Assembly (NCBI GenBank): GCA_947492175.1
Contig: CANLMQ010000033.1
Span: forward strand, 1 to 64,000
DNA: 64,000 nt
Source: an uncultured Draconibacterium sp.
GTDB lineage: Bacteria; Bacteroidota; Bacteroidia; Bacteroidales; Prolixibacteraceae
Direction of reading: 5' to 3'
The number at the start of each line of letters is the position of its first letter. Position 1 is the first letter of the stretch. Positions 1-7,895 of this stretch are shown here, piece after piece. The position numbers and the translations under genes are program-made. Under the pieces are notes generated by a model. That model was given only the letters and a program-made list of their open reading frames with translations, ran no database searches and had not been told where the DNA came from.

Positions 1-40
1 TAATCATAATGTTGAAGAGCCATTCTCAAAATTGAAACAA

Positions 41-77
41 AAAAAAGAGACCGCCCTTTTGGGACAGCCTCTTTTTT
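41..77 (+). terminator. Intrinsic terminator-like hairpin
   Basis: A-rich arm AAAAAAGAG (41-49) pairs with CTCTTTTTT (69-77), with an inner CCC-TTTT-GGG hairpin. The A-tract/T-tract symmetry could stop transcription from either side: a gene left of the window, or the minus-strand AraC gene that ends at 151. Confidence 0.6.
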
Positions 78-150
78 GTTTTTCGGCTGATCTAGTAATT
101 AATTGAAACTAAAAACCTAATTCCCAAAATCCACAGACTACACAAGATAA

Positions 151-1080
151 TCAGTGTTTCGTTCTGAATTCAACAGGCGTTAAACCTGTTTTCATTTTAA
201 AAATTCTGGAAAAATAGTGGTCCGACTTAAATCCAAGTTGAAAAGCAATTTCTTTAGCGCGCATATTGGTATTGTTTAATAAATCTTTGGCCTTTTCAAC
301 TTTCATTAAAAGGAAAAACTGTAAAGGTGCGTATCCCGTTTGTTTCTTGAAATCGGCTCTGAACTTCGAGTAACTAATACCATGGTTTTTACAAAATACC
401 TGAAAGTCAATGTTCCCGTCAATCTTTTCGTGCATAATGTACTTTGCTTTTGAAATAAGAGAATTTATTTGTTTTGACGTTTCAGAACCTTGTTGAATAT
501 TACATAGTTCGGCCAGTAACTGGTGGCAAACGCCGGAGGCTGTTCTTTGATAGCCAAACGGCTCTTCTGTAATTAATTGAAAAAGAGATTTTAGAAGATT
601 CAGCACAAGCATATTTGCACATTTTGATATAATGGGATGTTCTTTGTCGACAAATACATTTCTCATTATAATATCAGGAATCTGCCCCGAAAAACCAACC
701 CAGTTTTCTGTCCATCCTGTTTCTTTAAGCGGTTTATAGCGGTGCCATTCGTCTGGGAAAATAACAAATCCATCACCGGCATTAATGTTTTGCTTTCCGG
801 AAAACCGGTTCTCAAAAATTCCTTTCCCATGCGTTATTAGTACAAAATGATATTCGTTTAATACTCTTCCTTTTTCCCACGAAAACATATGTGTGCCGGG
901 ATGTCCTTTTGAAGGATAAACCGAGTTTTTGGGAATAACGGTATGACCAATGTCGTTGATGATAAAACCCCAGTTATCTTCCAACTCCGATGTGGGTAAA
1001 TACTTTTTAAATGCTAGATTTTTGCTAATGTCAAAAAGTGGTGTAGAATTGTCAGAATATGTATTTAAAATCATGGACAT
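151..1080 (-). CDS. AraC-family transcriptional regulator
   Basis: A 309-aa regulator. The N-terminal ~150 residues look like the AraC cupin/jelly-roll sensor domain (short beta-rich segments around NAGDGFVIFPDEWHRY). Residues ~205-309 form the double helix-turn-helix, including the second-helix signature AFQLGFKSDHYFSRIFKMKTG and the usual TPVEFR end. It is divergently placed 53 bp from the sugar isomerase gene, so it probably controls the isomerase/GH106-like pair. ATG at 1080 is followed by a second ATG two codons later, and either could be used. The ligand is unknown; a sugar is likely from context only. Confidence 0.9.
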   Translation of the reverse strand: MSMILNTYSDNSTPLFDISKNLAFKKYLPTSELEDNWGFIINDIGHTVIPKNSVYPSKGHPGTHMFSWEKGRVLNEYHFVLITHGKGIFENRFSGKQNINAGDGFVIFPDEWHRYKPLKETGWTENWVGFSGQIPDIIMRNVFVDKEHPIISKCANMLVLNLLKSLFQLITEEPFGYQRTASGVCHQLLAELCNIQQGSETSKQINSLISKAKYIMHEKIDGNIDFQVFCKNHGISYSKFRADFKKQTGYAPLQFFLLMKVEKAKDLLNNTNMRAKEIAFQLGFKSDHYFSRIFKMKTGLTPVEFRTKH

Positions 1081-1133
1081 ATGGTTTTATTTTGATACGA
1101 GAAAATAATAAAAATAAATCAAATCATGTAATA

Positions 1134-2555
1134 ATGAGCTCAATTATAAAAATTGGACTGGTTGGAATCGGTCTCGATACCTACTGGCTTCAGTTTGATG
1201 GATTATTGGAAAAATTAAAAGGATATCAGGAAGAAATTAAAAACAAAATAGCCGTAGGGGGCGTGGAAGTAGTCGATGCTGGAATGGTTGACAGTTCTGT
1301 TAAGGCCGGAGAGGCTGCAAGTTTCCTGAAATCGCAGGATGTAGAAATTGTTTTTATTTATGTTGCTACTTATGCGCTTTCATCAACGGTTTTACCTGTG
1401 GTACAAAGGCTAAAAACTCATGTGATTATTCTGAATCTTCAGCCTGTTGCGCAGTTAAATTATAATGCATTTAATGCGTTGGACGACCGCGGTAAAATGA
1501 CTGGGGTATGGCTGGAAAATTGCCAGGCCTGCGCTGTGCCTGAAATTGCTTCTGTATTCAATCGTTCAGGTATTCGTTATGATATTGTAACGGGCTATTT
1601 ACAAGATGAGGAAGCATGGAAAGAAATAAAAGCCTGGACAGAAGCAGCCCGTGTTTCTGCAGCTTTGCGAAATAATCGACTGGGAGTTTTGGGACATTAT
1701 TACAACGGCATGTTGGATGTATATACAGATATTACCAGGCAATCGGCTGTGTTTGGAACGCATATTGAATTGCTTGAAATGTGTGAATTAAAAAAGTACC
1801 GCGATCAGGCCAGTGATGAAAAAGTTAAGGGAAAAATTAAGGAGTTCACTTCTGTTTTCAATGTTTCTAATGAATGTGAACCTGCGGAAATTGAAAGGAC
1901 TGCACGCACTTCAGTAGCTCTTGACAGGTTGGTTGAAAAGCATAACCTGGGATCAATGGCTTATTATTATGAGGGCGAAGCAGGAAATGAATATGAGGAC
2001 ATTGTAACTTCGGTAATTGCCGGAAATACCTTACTTACTGGAAAGAATATTCCAATTGCAGGCGAATGTGAAGTGAAAAATGCACAGGCCATGAAAATTA
2101 TGGCGGAGTTTGGAGCGGGAGGTTCTTTCTCTGAATTCTACCTGGTGGATTTTAAAGATGATGTGGTTTATTTGGGGCACGACGGGCCGGCTCATTATGC
2201 AATTGCTGCCAAGCAGGTAAAACTGGTTCCGTTACCCGTTTATCACGGAAAACCCGGTAAGGGACTTTCAATTCAGATGGAGGTAAAAAACGGACCGGTA
2301 ACTTTGCTTTCAGTGGTGGAAGGGAAAGACAGCTTTTTTTTACTTTGTGCAGAAGGAGAAGCAGTTGAAGGGCCAACCCTACAAATTGGCAACACCAATA
2401 GTCGGTATAAATTTTCGCTTGGTGCTAAACAGTTTATTAATCAATGGTCGAAACAAGGTCCTGCGCATCACTGTGCAATTGGTGTTGGACACATTGCGGA
2501 TAAAATTGAAAAGTTGGGACAAATACTCAATATTGATGTTGTAAAAATTTGCTAA
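1134..2555 (+). CDS. L-arabinose/L-fucose isomerase-family protein (AraA-like)
   Basis: A 473-aa cytoplasmic aldose-ketose isomerase-like protein. I place the start at ATG 1134. The frame is open back to 1059, but those 25 residues are low-complexity and precede the family's usual IKIGLVGIG start. Metal-ligand positions match AraA order and spacing: E311 (in GECEVK, with E313 nearby), E334 (SFSEFY), H349 (LGHDGP) and H445/H446 (GPAHHCAIGVGH). E. coli AraA has E306, E333, H350 and H450 (family knowledge). The gene sits 60 bp upstream of a GH106-like gene in the same direction, so a deoxy-hexose such as rhamnose or fucose is as plausible a substrate as arabinose. Divergent from the AraC gene. 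Confidence 0.8.
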   Translation: MSSIIKIGLVGIGLDTYWLQFDGLLEKLKGYQEEIKNKIAVGGVEVVDAGMVDSSVKAGEAASFLKSQDVEIVFIYVATYALSSTVLPVVQRLKTHVIILNLQPVAQLNYNAFNALDDRGKMTGVWLENCQACAVPEIASVFNRSGIRYDIVTGYLQDEEAWKEIKAWTEAARVSAALRNNRLGVLGHYYNGMLDVYTDITRQSAVFGTHIELLEMCELKKYRDQASDEKVKGKIKEFTSVFNVSNECEPAEIERTARTSVALDRLVEKHNLGSMAYYYEGEAGNEYEDIVTSVIAGNTLLTGKNIPIAGECEVKNAQAMKIMAEFGAGGSFSEFYLVDFKDDVVYLGHDGPAHYAIAAKQVKLVPLPVYHGKPGKGLSIQMEVKNGPVTLLSVVEGKDSFFLLCAEGEAVEGPTLQIGNTNSRYKFSLGAKQFINQWSKQGPAHHCAIGVGHIADKIEKLGQILNIDVVKIC

Positions 2556-2615
2556 GAAATATAGGGTAGATCAACACCTAAAAAGCTAACTTTATAAAAA
2601 TCAAACAACTAAATT

Positions 2616-5600
2616 ATGTATAAATTCAACTATAAAAACCTGATAGGACTAGTTTTTCTGGTTATTGTATGCTGTACTCAGAATACAGAAAAGAAAGGTG
2701 TATACTCGCTGGAGCAACTGAGAGCTGATTTTGCAAATCCTCCTTCGGAATTCCGAAGTGCACCTCTTTGGGATTGGAATGAAAAGATTACTGAAGAAGG
2801 AATTGATTTTCAAATGAGAGAATTTAAAAAGGCCGGAATTGGTGGTGTATTTGTGCACCCTCGTCCGGGATTGATAACCGAATATCTTTCTGATGATTGG
2901 TTTCACTTGTTTGATTATACCGTTCAAAAAGGAAAAGAACTGGACATGAAAGTCTGGATCTACGATGAAAACTCTTATCCATCTGGTTTTGCCGGAGGAC
3001 ATGTTCCGGCCGAAATGCCTGATTCTTACAACCATGGATCAAGTCTGAAAATGTATGTTCAGGAAACAGTGGATGTCCTTCCTTCAGATGAGGTGGAAGT
3101 TGTTCTGAAAAAGAACGGAGATCAATTCATTGATATTACCAATTCTGTTGATCGTGAAAAGGGGAAATCGGGCACGTATTATATTTTTGAAAAGGCGTAT
3201 CCCGGAGAGTCGCCATGGTATGGCGGTTTTAGTTACGTAGATCTTTTATATCCTGGAGTTACAGATAAGTTCCTGGAAATTACCATGACAAGAGGATATG
3301 AGAAAAATAAAGCTGATTTTGGGAATACATTGCCAGGGATTTTTACCGACGAACCTAATCTGGAAGCAGCCATGGCAAGAGGTTCTGTAATGCGATGGAC
3401 ACCTGATTTGTGGGAAGTTTTTCAGGAGCGGTTTGGGTATGATTTAAAAGTTAACCTTCCGGCGTTGGTTGAGGAAACCGGAGATTGGTATAAAGTCCGA
3501 CACGATTATTATGAGCTTATTATGGAATTGTTTATTGACCGCTGGGCAAAGCCATGGAGTAAATATTGCGATAAAAATAATCTGAACTGGACAGGACATT
3601 ATTGGGAACATGGCTGGCCCGAACCTACACATGGTTTTGATGAAGCTGCTTTTTATATCTGGCACCAGATGCCGGGAGTTGATATGCTCGGGAACAAACT
3701 TGATACGCTTGGTTTAGGAGGCCAGTTTGGTAACGACCGGGCTGTGCGCGAGTTACGTAGTGCTGCAAACCAGGCAGGGAGAAGACGTACTTTGAGCGAA
3801 ACTTACGGTGGTGGTGGCTGGGAAATGAATTTTGAAGAGCAAAAACGTCTTGTAGACTGGCAATGTGTATTGGGTGTAAACTTTGTAAACCAGCATCTTT
3901 CTTACTATTCGTTGAATGGGGTGCGGAAGTTTGATTATCCGCCTTCGTTTTCATATCACGAACCCTGGTGGGAACACTATAAATTAATGGGTGATTATAT
4001 TGGTCGCATAAGTATGGCCATGTCTGCCGGCGAGCAATTGAATACAACTTTGGTTTTGCAGCCTACTACAACAGCACGAATGTATTTTTCTCGTGTAGTG
4101 AAAAATCATGCGATACAGAAAATACGTAATGGATTTAAAAACTTTGTGTATCGTTTGGAACAGCAGCATATCGAATATGATCTTGGCTCTGAATATGTAA
4201 TAAAAACTTTGGGAAGTTTAAATGAGGACAAACTGACAGTGGGGCAACGTAATTATTCGCTGGTGGTTGTTCCAAAGGAGATGGAGAATATTGACAGCTC
4301 CACACTTATGCTTTTAACGAAATACCTTGAAAACGGAGGAAAAGTACTTTCGTTTCAGTTAAATACCAATAGGGTAGATGGTGCGGTTTCAGACGAAGTA
4401 AAGAAACTGGCAGGAGCGTACCCTGAACAGTGGACTGTTGCAGAGGAGTTGAATGATCCGGCAATATTGGGATTATTAAAATCAAACGATTTCGGGATGA
4501 ATGACCTGTCGCAAAATGGAATGCTCTACCATCAGCGCAGAATTCTTGACGATGGGGAATTGCTTTTTGTCGTCAATTCTCATAAATCAAAAAAGGCCTT
4601 GGCAGAGGTTTCAATGAGCGGGAAATATTTAGTAAAACTGGATCTGGTATCAGGTAAAGAATTTGTTTATCCTGCGAAATCTGAAAATGGTAAGGTTTCG
4701 TTTAAAGTGGAACTCGAACCGGCTGGTAGTGCATTGTTTATAGCCACAAGTAAGAATCCCGGTGAACTTGAAAAGTATGTTGTTCCTAAAACAGAAAAGC
4801 TGGTTGAAAACAATGGAGTAGTAGAAGTTAATCGGGAATCAGAAAATGTTTTGATGATCAACTATCTCGATTTAAAAACCAGTAAGTCAGAAAAAAAGGA
4901 AGTTTATTTTATGGATGCACTAATTGGCTTGTTTCAGGAGAATGGTGTTGATATTGGAAATCCATGGCAACATAAAATTCAGTATAAAAAAAATTACCTG
5001 GCGCTTGACTCTCTTTTTTCGGAAGATTCCGGATTTGAAGCCAGTTATCATTTTAATATCAATAAAAACCTGAGCGCAGAAGCTATGAAATCCGTTTGTG
5101 CGGTTGTTGAACGGCCCGGTTTATGGGAAGTAAGCATTAACGGGCATGTTGTAGAGCCGGTTAAAGATGCTTATTGGATTGAAAAAGAGTTTCCACGTTT
5201 TGCCATAGGTAAATTCATAAAATCAGGTAAAAATACAATTTTGCTAAAAGCTTCGCGAATGAATATTCTTGCAGAAGTAATGCCGGTTTATCTTTTGGGT
5301 GATTTTCTGGTTACTCCAGCAGAAAAAGGATTTGAAATTAGTGACGGTACAATTTCTGAACCGGGATCGTGGCAGAAACTTGGTTTGCCATTCTATTCGC
5401 AAAAGGTGGCTTATTCGCAAAAGTTTGTCATAAATAAATCAGAAAACAAAATTTATAAAGTAAGGTTGAAAAACTGGGAAGGATCAATTTCTGAAGTTTG
5501 GGTGAATGGAGAACAAGCCGGAATCATAGCCTGGCAGCCTGACGAATTGGATGTTTCAGCATTACTGACGGATGGTGAAAATGAAATAACAGTGCAAGTA

Positions 5601-5768
5601 ATCGGTAGTCTGAAAAATACCTTTGGCTTTTTCTACCACGATAACAATAGCTGGATACACGGGCCACATTCCTGGAACAGTGCTCCCAAAGGAATACCAT
5701 CGGCATCCGATTATTTTTTAATGGATTACGGAATGTTCGAGCCTTTTGAATTAATTGAGTTAGAATAA
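2616..5768 (+). CDS. GH106-like glycoside hydrolase, lipoprotein
   Basis: A 1050-aa exported enzyme. The N-terminus is hydrophobic and ends in a Cys-Cys pair at residues ~19-20, a somewhat atypical lipobox, so a lipoprotein is likely. The catalytic part begins with PLWDWNEKITEEGIDFQ and GIGGVFVHPRPGL, then IYDENSYPSGFAGG. These are hallmarks of the large GH106 alpha-L-rhamnosidase-like group. The C-terminal ~300 residues look like beta-sandwich domains (WEVSINGHVVEP, VRLKNWEGSISEVWVNG). I did not map catalytic glutamates. It follows the AraA-like isomerase, which suggests release of a deoxy sugar. Other large retaining or inverting families with this N-terminus cannot be excluded. Confidence 0.65.
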   Translation: MYKFNYKNLIGLVFLVIVCCTQNTEKKGVYSLEQLRADFANPPSEFRSAPLWDWNEKITEEGIDFQMREFKKAGIGGVFVHPRPGLITEYLSDDWFHLFDYTVQKGKELDMKVWIYDENSYPSGFAGGHVPAEMPDSYNHGSSLKMYVQETVDVLPSDEVEVVLKKNGDQFIDITNSVDREKGKSGTYYIFEKAYPGESPWYGGFSYVDLLYPGVTDKFLEITMTRGYEKNKADFGNTLPGIFTDEPNLEAAMARGSVMRWTPDLWEVFQERFGYDLKVNLPALVEETGDWYKVRHDYYELIMELFIDRWAKPWSKYCDKNNLNWTGHYWEHGWPEPTHGFDEAAFYIWHQMPGVDMLGNKLDTLGLGGQFGNDRAVRELRSAANQAGRRRTLSETYGGGGWEMNFEEQKRLVDWQCVLGVNFVNQHLSYYSLNGVRKFDYPPSFSYHEPWWEHYKLMGDYIGRISMAMSAGEQLNTTLVLQPTTTARMYFSRVVKNHAIQKIRNGFKNFVYRLEQQHIEYDLGSEYVIKTLGSLNEDKLTVGQRNYSLVVVPKEMENIDSSTLMLLTKYLENGGKVLSFQLNTNRVDGAVSDEVKKLAGAYPEQWTVAEELNDPAILGLLKSNDFGMNDLSQNGMLYHQRRILDDGELLFVVNSHKSKKALAEVSMSGKYLVKLDLVSGKEFVYPAKSENGKVSFKVELEPAGSALFIATSKNPGELEKYVVPKTEKLVENNGVVEVNRESENVLMINYLDLKTSKSEKKEVYFMDALIGLFQENGVDIGNPWQHKIQYKKNYLALDSLFSEDSGFEASYHFNINKNLSAEAMKSVCAVVERPGLWEVSINGHVVEPVKDAYWIEKEFPRFAIGKFIKSGKNTILLKASRMNILAEVMPVYLLGDFLVTPAEKGFEISDGTISEPGSWQKLGLPFYSQKVAYSQKFVINKSENKIYKVRLKNWEGSISEVWVNGEQAGIIAWQPDELDVSALLTDGENEITVQVIGSLKNTFGFFYHDNNSWIHGPHSWNSAPKGIPSASDYFLMDYGMFEPFELIELE

Positions 5769-5893
5769 ATAACACAAAAGTGAACATATGCTAAATAATA
5801 AATTATACATCTTATAATGTCCGTTCAACTTATTTCTCAGTTTGTTAAATTTTTCTTTTATTTGCAATCCATCAGAAATGAATATAAGACCAA

Positions 5894-6478
5894 TTGCCGG
5901 AACTAAAACTAAATAAAACTCATGACCTCCTTGAGCAAATACAAAAGGGATCGCCATTTGCTTTTCAGGTTTTATTTGATAATTATAGTCGGAAGATTTA
6001 TCATTTCTCGATGGGTTATCTGAAAAATAAACAAGAGGCCGAAGATATTGTACAGGAAGTCTTTTTGAAAATTTGGAAATCGCGGAAAGAGCTGCTTACC
6101 GGAACCTCGTTTGAATCTTTTCTGTTTACCATTACCCGAAATGCCATATTAAATACAATCCGTAAAGAGAAATACCAGCAGGTTTATTTGGATTATGTCA
6201 AACTACATCCGGGGAAAAATGTTTTGCTCGACGAAGAGTTGGATTTTAATGAATTGGAAAGAGCATATAAAAGGTCGATTGAGACCCTGCCCCCAAAACG
6301 TAAAGAGATATTTTTGTTAAGCCGCAGCAAAAACCTGACAAACGCCGAAATTGCGGAAAGAATGGGTATTTCGGTAAAAACGGTTGAAAATCAAATGACC
6401 TCTGCATTAGCTGATATTAGGCATAATTTGCTAAAACTTGGTTTTTCCGGTATTATCTTTTTTGAAATTTTCTTATAA
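5894..6478 (+). CDS. ECF sigma factor, FecI-like (cassette 1), TTG start
   Basis: A 194-aa sigma-70 family protein. Region 2 lies around residues 28-92 (YHFSMGYLKNKQEAEDIVQE, FLKIW). Region 4 lies around 125-180 (LPPKRKEIFLLSR, then the HTH NAEIAERMGISVKTVENQM). The start must be TTG at 5894: the next methionine in frame is ~40 residues in and would remove the start of region 2. TTTG at 5841 and 5861 roughly match the Bacteroidota -33/-7 elements but are imperfect. It directs RNA polymerase to a regulon that probably includes the downstream fecR-susC-susD genes. The gap to fecR is 291 bp and holds a palindromic repeat. Confidence 0.9.
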   Translation: MPELKLNKTHDLLEQIQKGSPFAFQVLFDNYSRKIYHFSMGYLKNKQEAEDIVQEVFLKIWKSRKELLTGTSFESFLFTITRNAILNTIRKEKYQQVYLDYVKLHPGKNVLLDEELDFNELERAYKRSIETLPPKRKEIFLLSRSKNLTNAEIAERMGISVKTVENQMTSALADIRHNLLKLGFSGIIFFEIFL

Positions 6479-6513
6479 AAAATTCCCTATTGTTTAGGAA
6501 AACACTATTTCTG

Positions 6514-6675
6514 AAAAGATTCTTTCACTTCATTTCATTTCGTTCAGAATGACAGTATGTTACATTTGTAAGGCTGTTGGGAGGGGTGGGTTGGCGGCTT
6601 TGCCGCCAACCCACCCCTCCCAACAGTTAACATCCTCAAATGCCTGTCATTCCGATAGAAGAGAGGAATCTGTTC
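6514..6675. repeat. MITE/REP-like palindromic element with perfect 25-bp inverted repeat
   Basis: A core of two perfect 25-bp arms (6574-6598 and 6602-6626) is separated by TTT and is very GC-rich for this region. It is flanked by diverged outer arms: AGATTC...CAGAATGACAG (6517-6555) and CTGTCATTCCG...GAATCT (6644-6671). The outer arms resemble the AGATTCnTC...CAGAATGACA palindromes scattered between genes in many Bacteroidota genomes. It fills the gap between the sigma and anti-sigma genes. Confidence 0.8.
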
Positions 6676-6704
6676 AAAGTTCCCCGAACAGTAGTAAAAA
6701 AAAA

Positions 6705-6723
6705 TTATTTCCCAATAGGGGTT
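6705..6723 (+). promoter_or_regulatory. Candidate ECF-dependent promoter element upstream of fecR-1
   Basis: The sequence TATTTCCCAATAGGGGTT lies ~47 bp before the fecR start. Similar T-rich + GGGG + AT blocks precede fecR in cassettes 2 (33692) and 4 (50690). The positional conservation is seen; the promoter role is inferred. Confidence 0.3.
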
Positions 6724-6769
6724 GATCCTTTCTCGTGTGTATACCTTTTACAATACGCAGAATTATATA

Positions 6770-7804
6770 ATGGAATCAATCGATAAAAACAACATAAAAG
6801 AGCTGCTCTCTAAATTGCTGACAGACACTTTGAATGGAAAGGAGCAAGGGCAGCTAAGAAATTACATTGGTTCTTCTTACAAGAATAAGCAGCTCAATGA
6901 ATTGATGTCTGAACACTGGCAGAACCTCGATACTTCAGGTTTTTCAGCAGAACCATCTCTTGAACATCTGAAAATGAAGTTGTGGACTCTGATCCGGGAA
7001 GAAGAGGCTGTGGAAAAACAAGTGGAACCCATCCGTAAAATTAGCTGGCAAACAATAATTACCAGAATCGCTGCAATTTTGTTTATTCCTTTACTGGTTT
7101 ATACCGGATTCCTGCTTACTCGAAATAATATTCAGAAAGGGCAGGCTGAATTGGTTATGCAAAAAGTAGAGGCCAATCCCGGTTCGCGGGTGCATTTTAC
7201 ATTGCCCGACCAAACCGAGGTATGGCTGAATTCTGAAAGTTCGTTGGAATACCCGGTTGCAATGAATAGCCAAAAGCAGCGAAATGTAAAACTAACAGGA
7301 CAAGGGTATTTTAAAGTATCACACAATCCGAAACGTCCTTTCCTGGTAGAAGCAAACCAAATGAAAATAAAAGTATTGGGTACTTCCTTCGATGTATCCA
7401 ATTACAATAACGACGGACAAATAATTTCCACCCTCGAAGAAGGGAGTATCGCCCTGCTTGATCCACAAGGAAAAGAGGTGGTAAAATTGGTTCCCGGGCA
7501 GCAGGCAGTGCTTGATAAAAAATCCAGGAAACTATATGTTGAAGATATTGAAACAGAACTTTCAACCTCCTGGAAGGACGGGCAACTGATTTTTAGGGAC
7601 ACATCACTGCCAGAAGTAATTAAATTGCTTGGGCGATGGTATAACTGTAACATTGAAGTAGACGATTCATTAATAGGTTCAGACATAAAATACACGGCAA
7701 CCATTCAGGATGAAACATTGGGCGAGGTATTACAAATGATAGAACTTTCCACCGCAGTAAAAACCAGCATAAAAAACAGGGAGGTACATATATGGGCTAA
7801 GTAG
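6770..7804 (+). CDS. FecR-like anti-sigma factor (cassette 1)
   Basis: A 344-aa inner-membrane anti-sigma factor. ATG 6770 (MESIDKNN) is preferred to ATG 6722 because the extra 16 residues look like untranslated leader. There is a cytoplasmic N-terminal sigma-binding part of ~80 residues, then a transmembrane helix around TRIAAILFIPLLVYTGFLL. The periplasmic FecR domain follows (PGSRVHFTLPDQTEVWLNS, VLGTSFDVSNY). The C-terminal DUF4974 part (LIFRDTSLPEVIKLLGRWYN) contacts the STN domain of the partner SusC in characterised relatives. It lies between its sigma gene and susC, the canonical order. Confidence 0.92.
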   Translation: MESIDKNNIKELLSKLLTDTLNGKEQGQLRNYIGSSYKNKQLNELMSEHWQNLDTSGFSAEPSLEHLKMKLWTLIREEEAVEKQVEPIRKISWQTIITRIAAILFIPLLVYTGFLLTRNNIQKGQAELVMQKVEANPGSRVHFTLPDQTEVWLNSESSLEYPVAMNSQKQRNVKLTGQGYFKVSHNPKRPFLVEANQMKIKVLGTSFDVSNYNNDGQIISTLEEGSIALLDPQGKEVVKLVPGQQAVLDKKSRKLYVEDIETELSTSWKDGQLIFRDTSLPEVIKLLGRWYNCNIEVDDSLIGSDIKYTATIQDETLGEVLQMIELSTAVKTSIKNREVHIWAK

Positions 7805-7816
7805 AATTTATAAAAA

Positions 7817-7848
7817 ACAAAGGACAGTGGTGACGCACTATCCTTTGT
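7817..7848 (+). promoter_or_regulatory. Stem-loop between fecR-1 and susC-1
   Basis: ACAAAGGACAGTG (7817-7829) pairs with CACTATCCTTTGT (7836-7848) across a 6-nt loop, with one mismatch. No T-tract follows, so it is not a textbook terminator. Equivalent hairpins occupy the same place in all four cassettes. Confidence 0.7.
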
Positions 7849-7895
7849 AAGAATTAATCATAATAAAATAATTAATCCAGTAGAAAATCAAAAGT

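Noticed and set aside
1059..1133. Earlier ATG for the isomerase
   Set aside because: The 25-residue extension lacks family similarity and overlaps the divergent regulator's start region.
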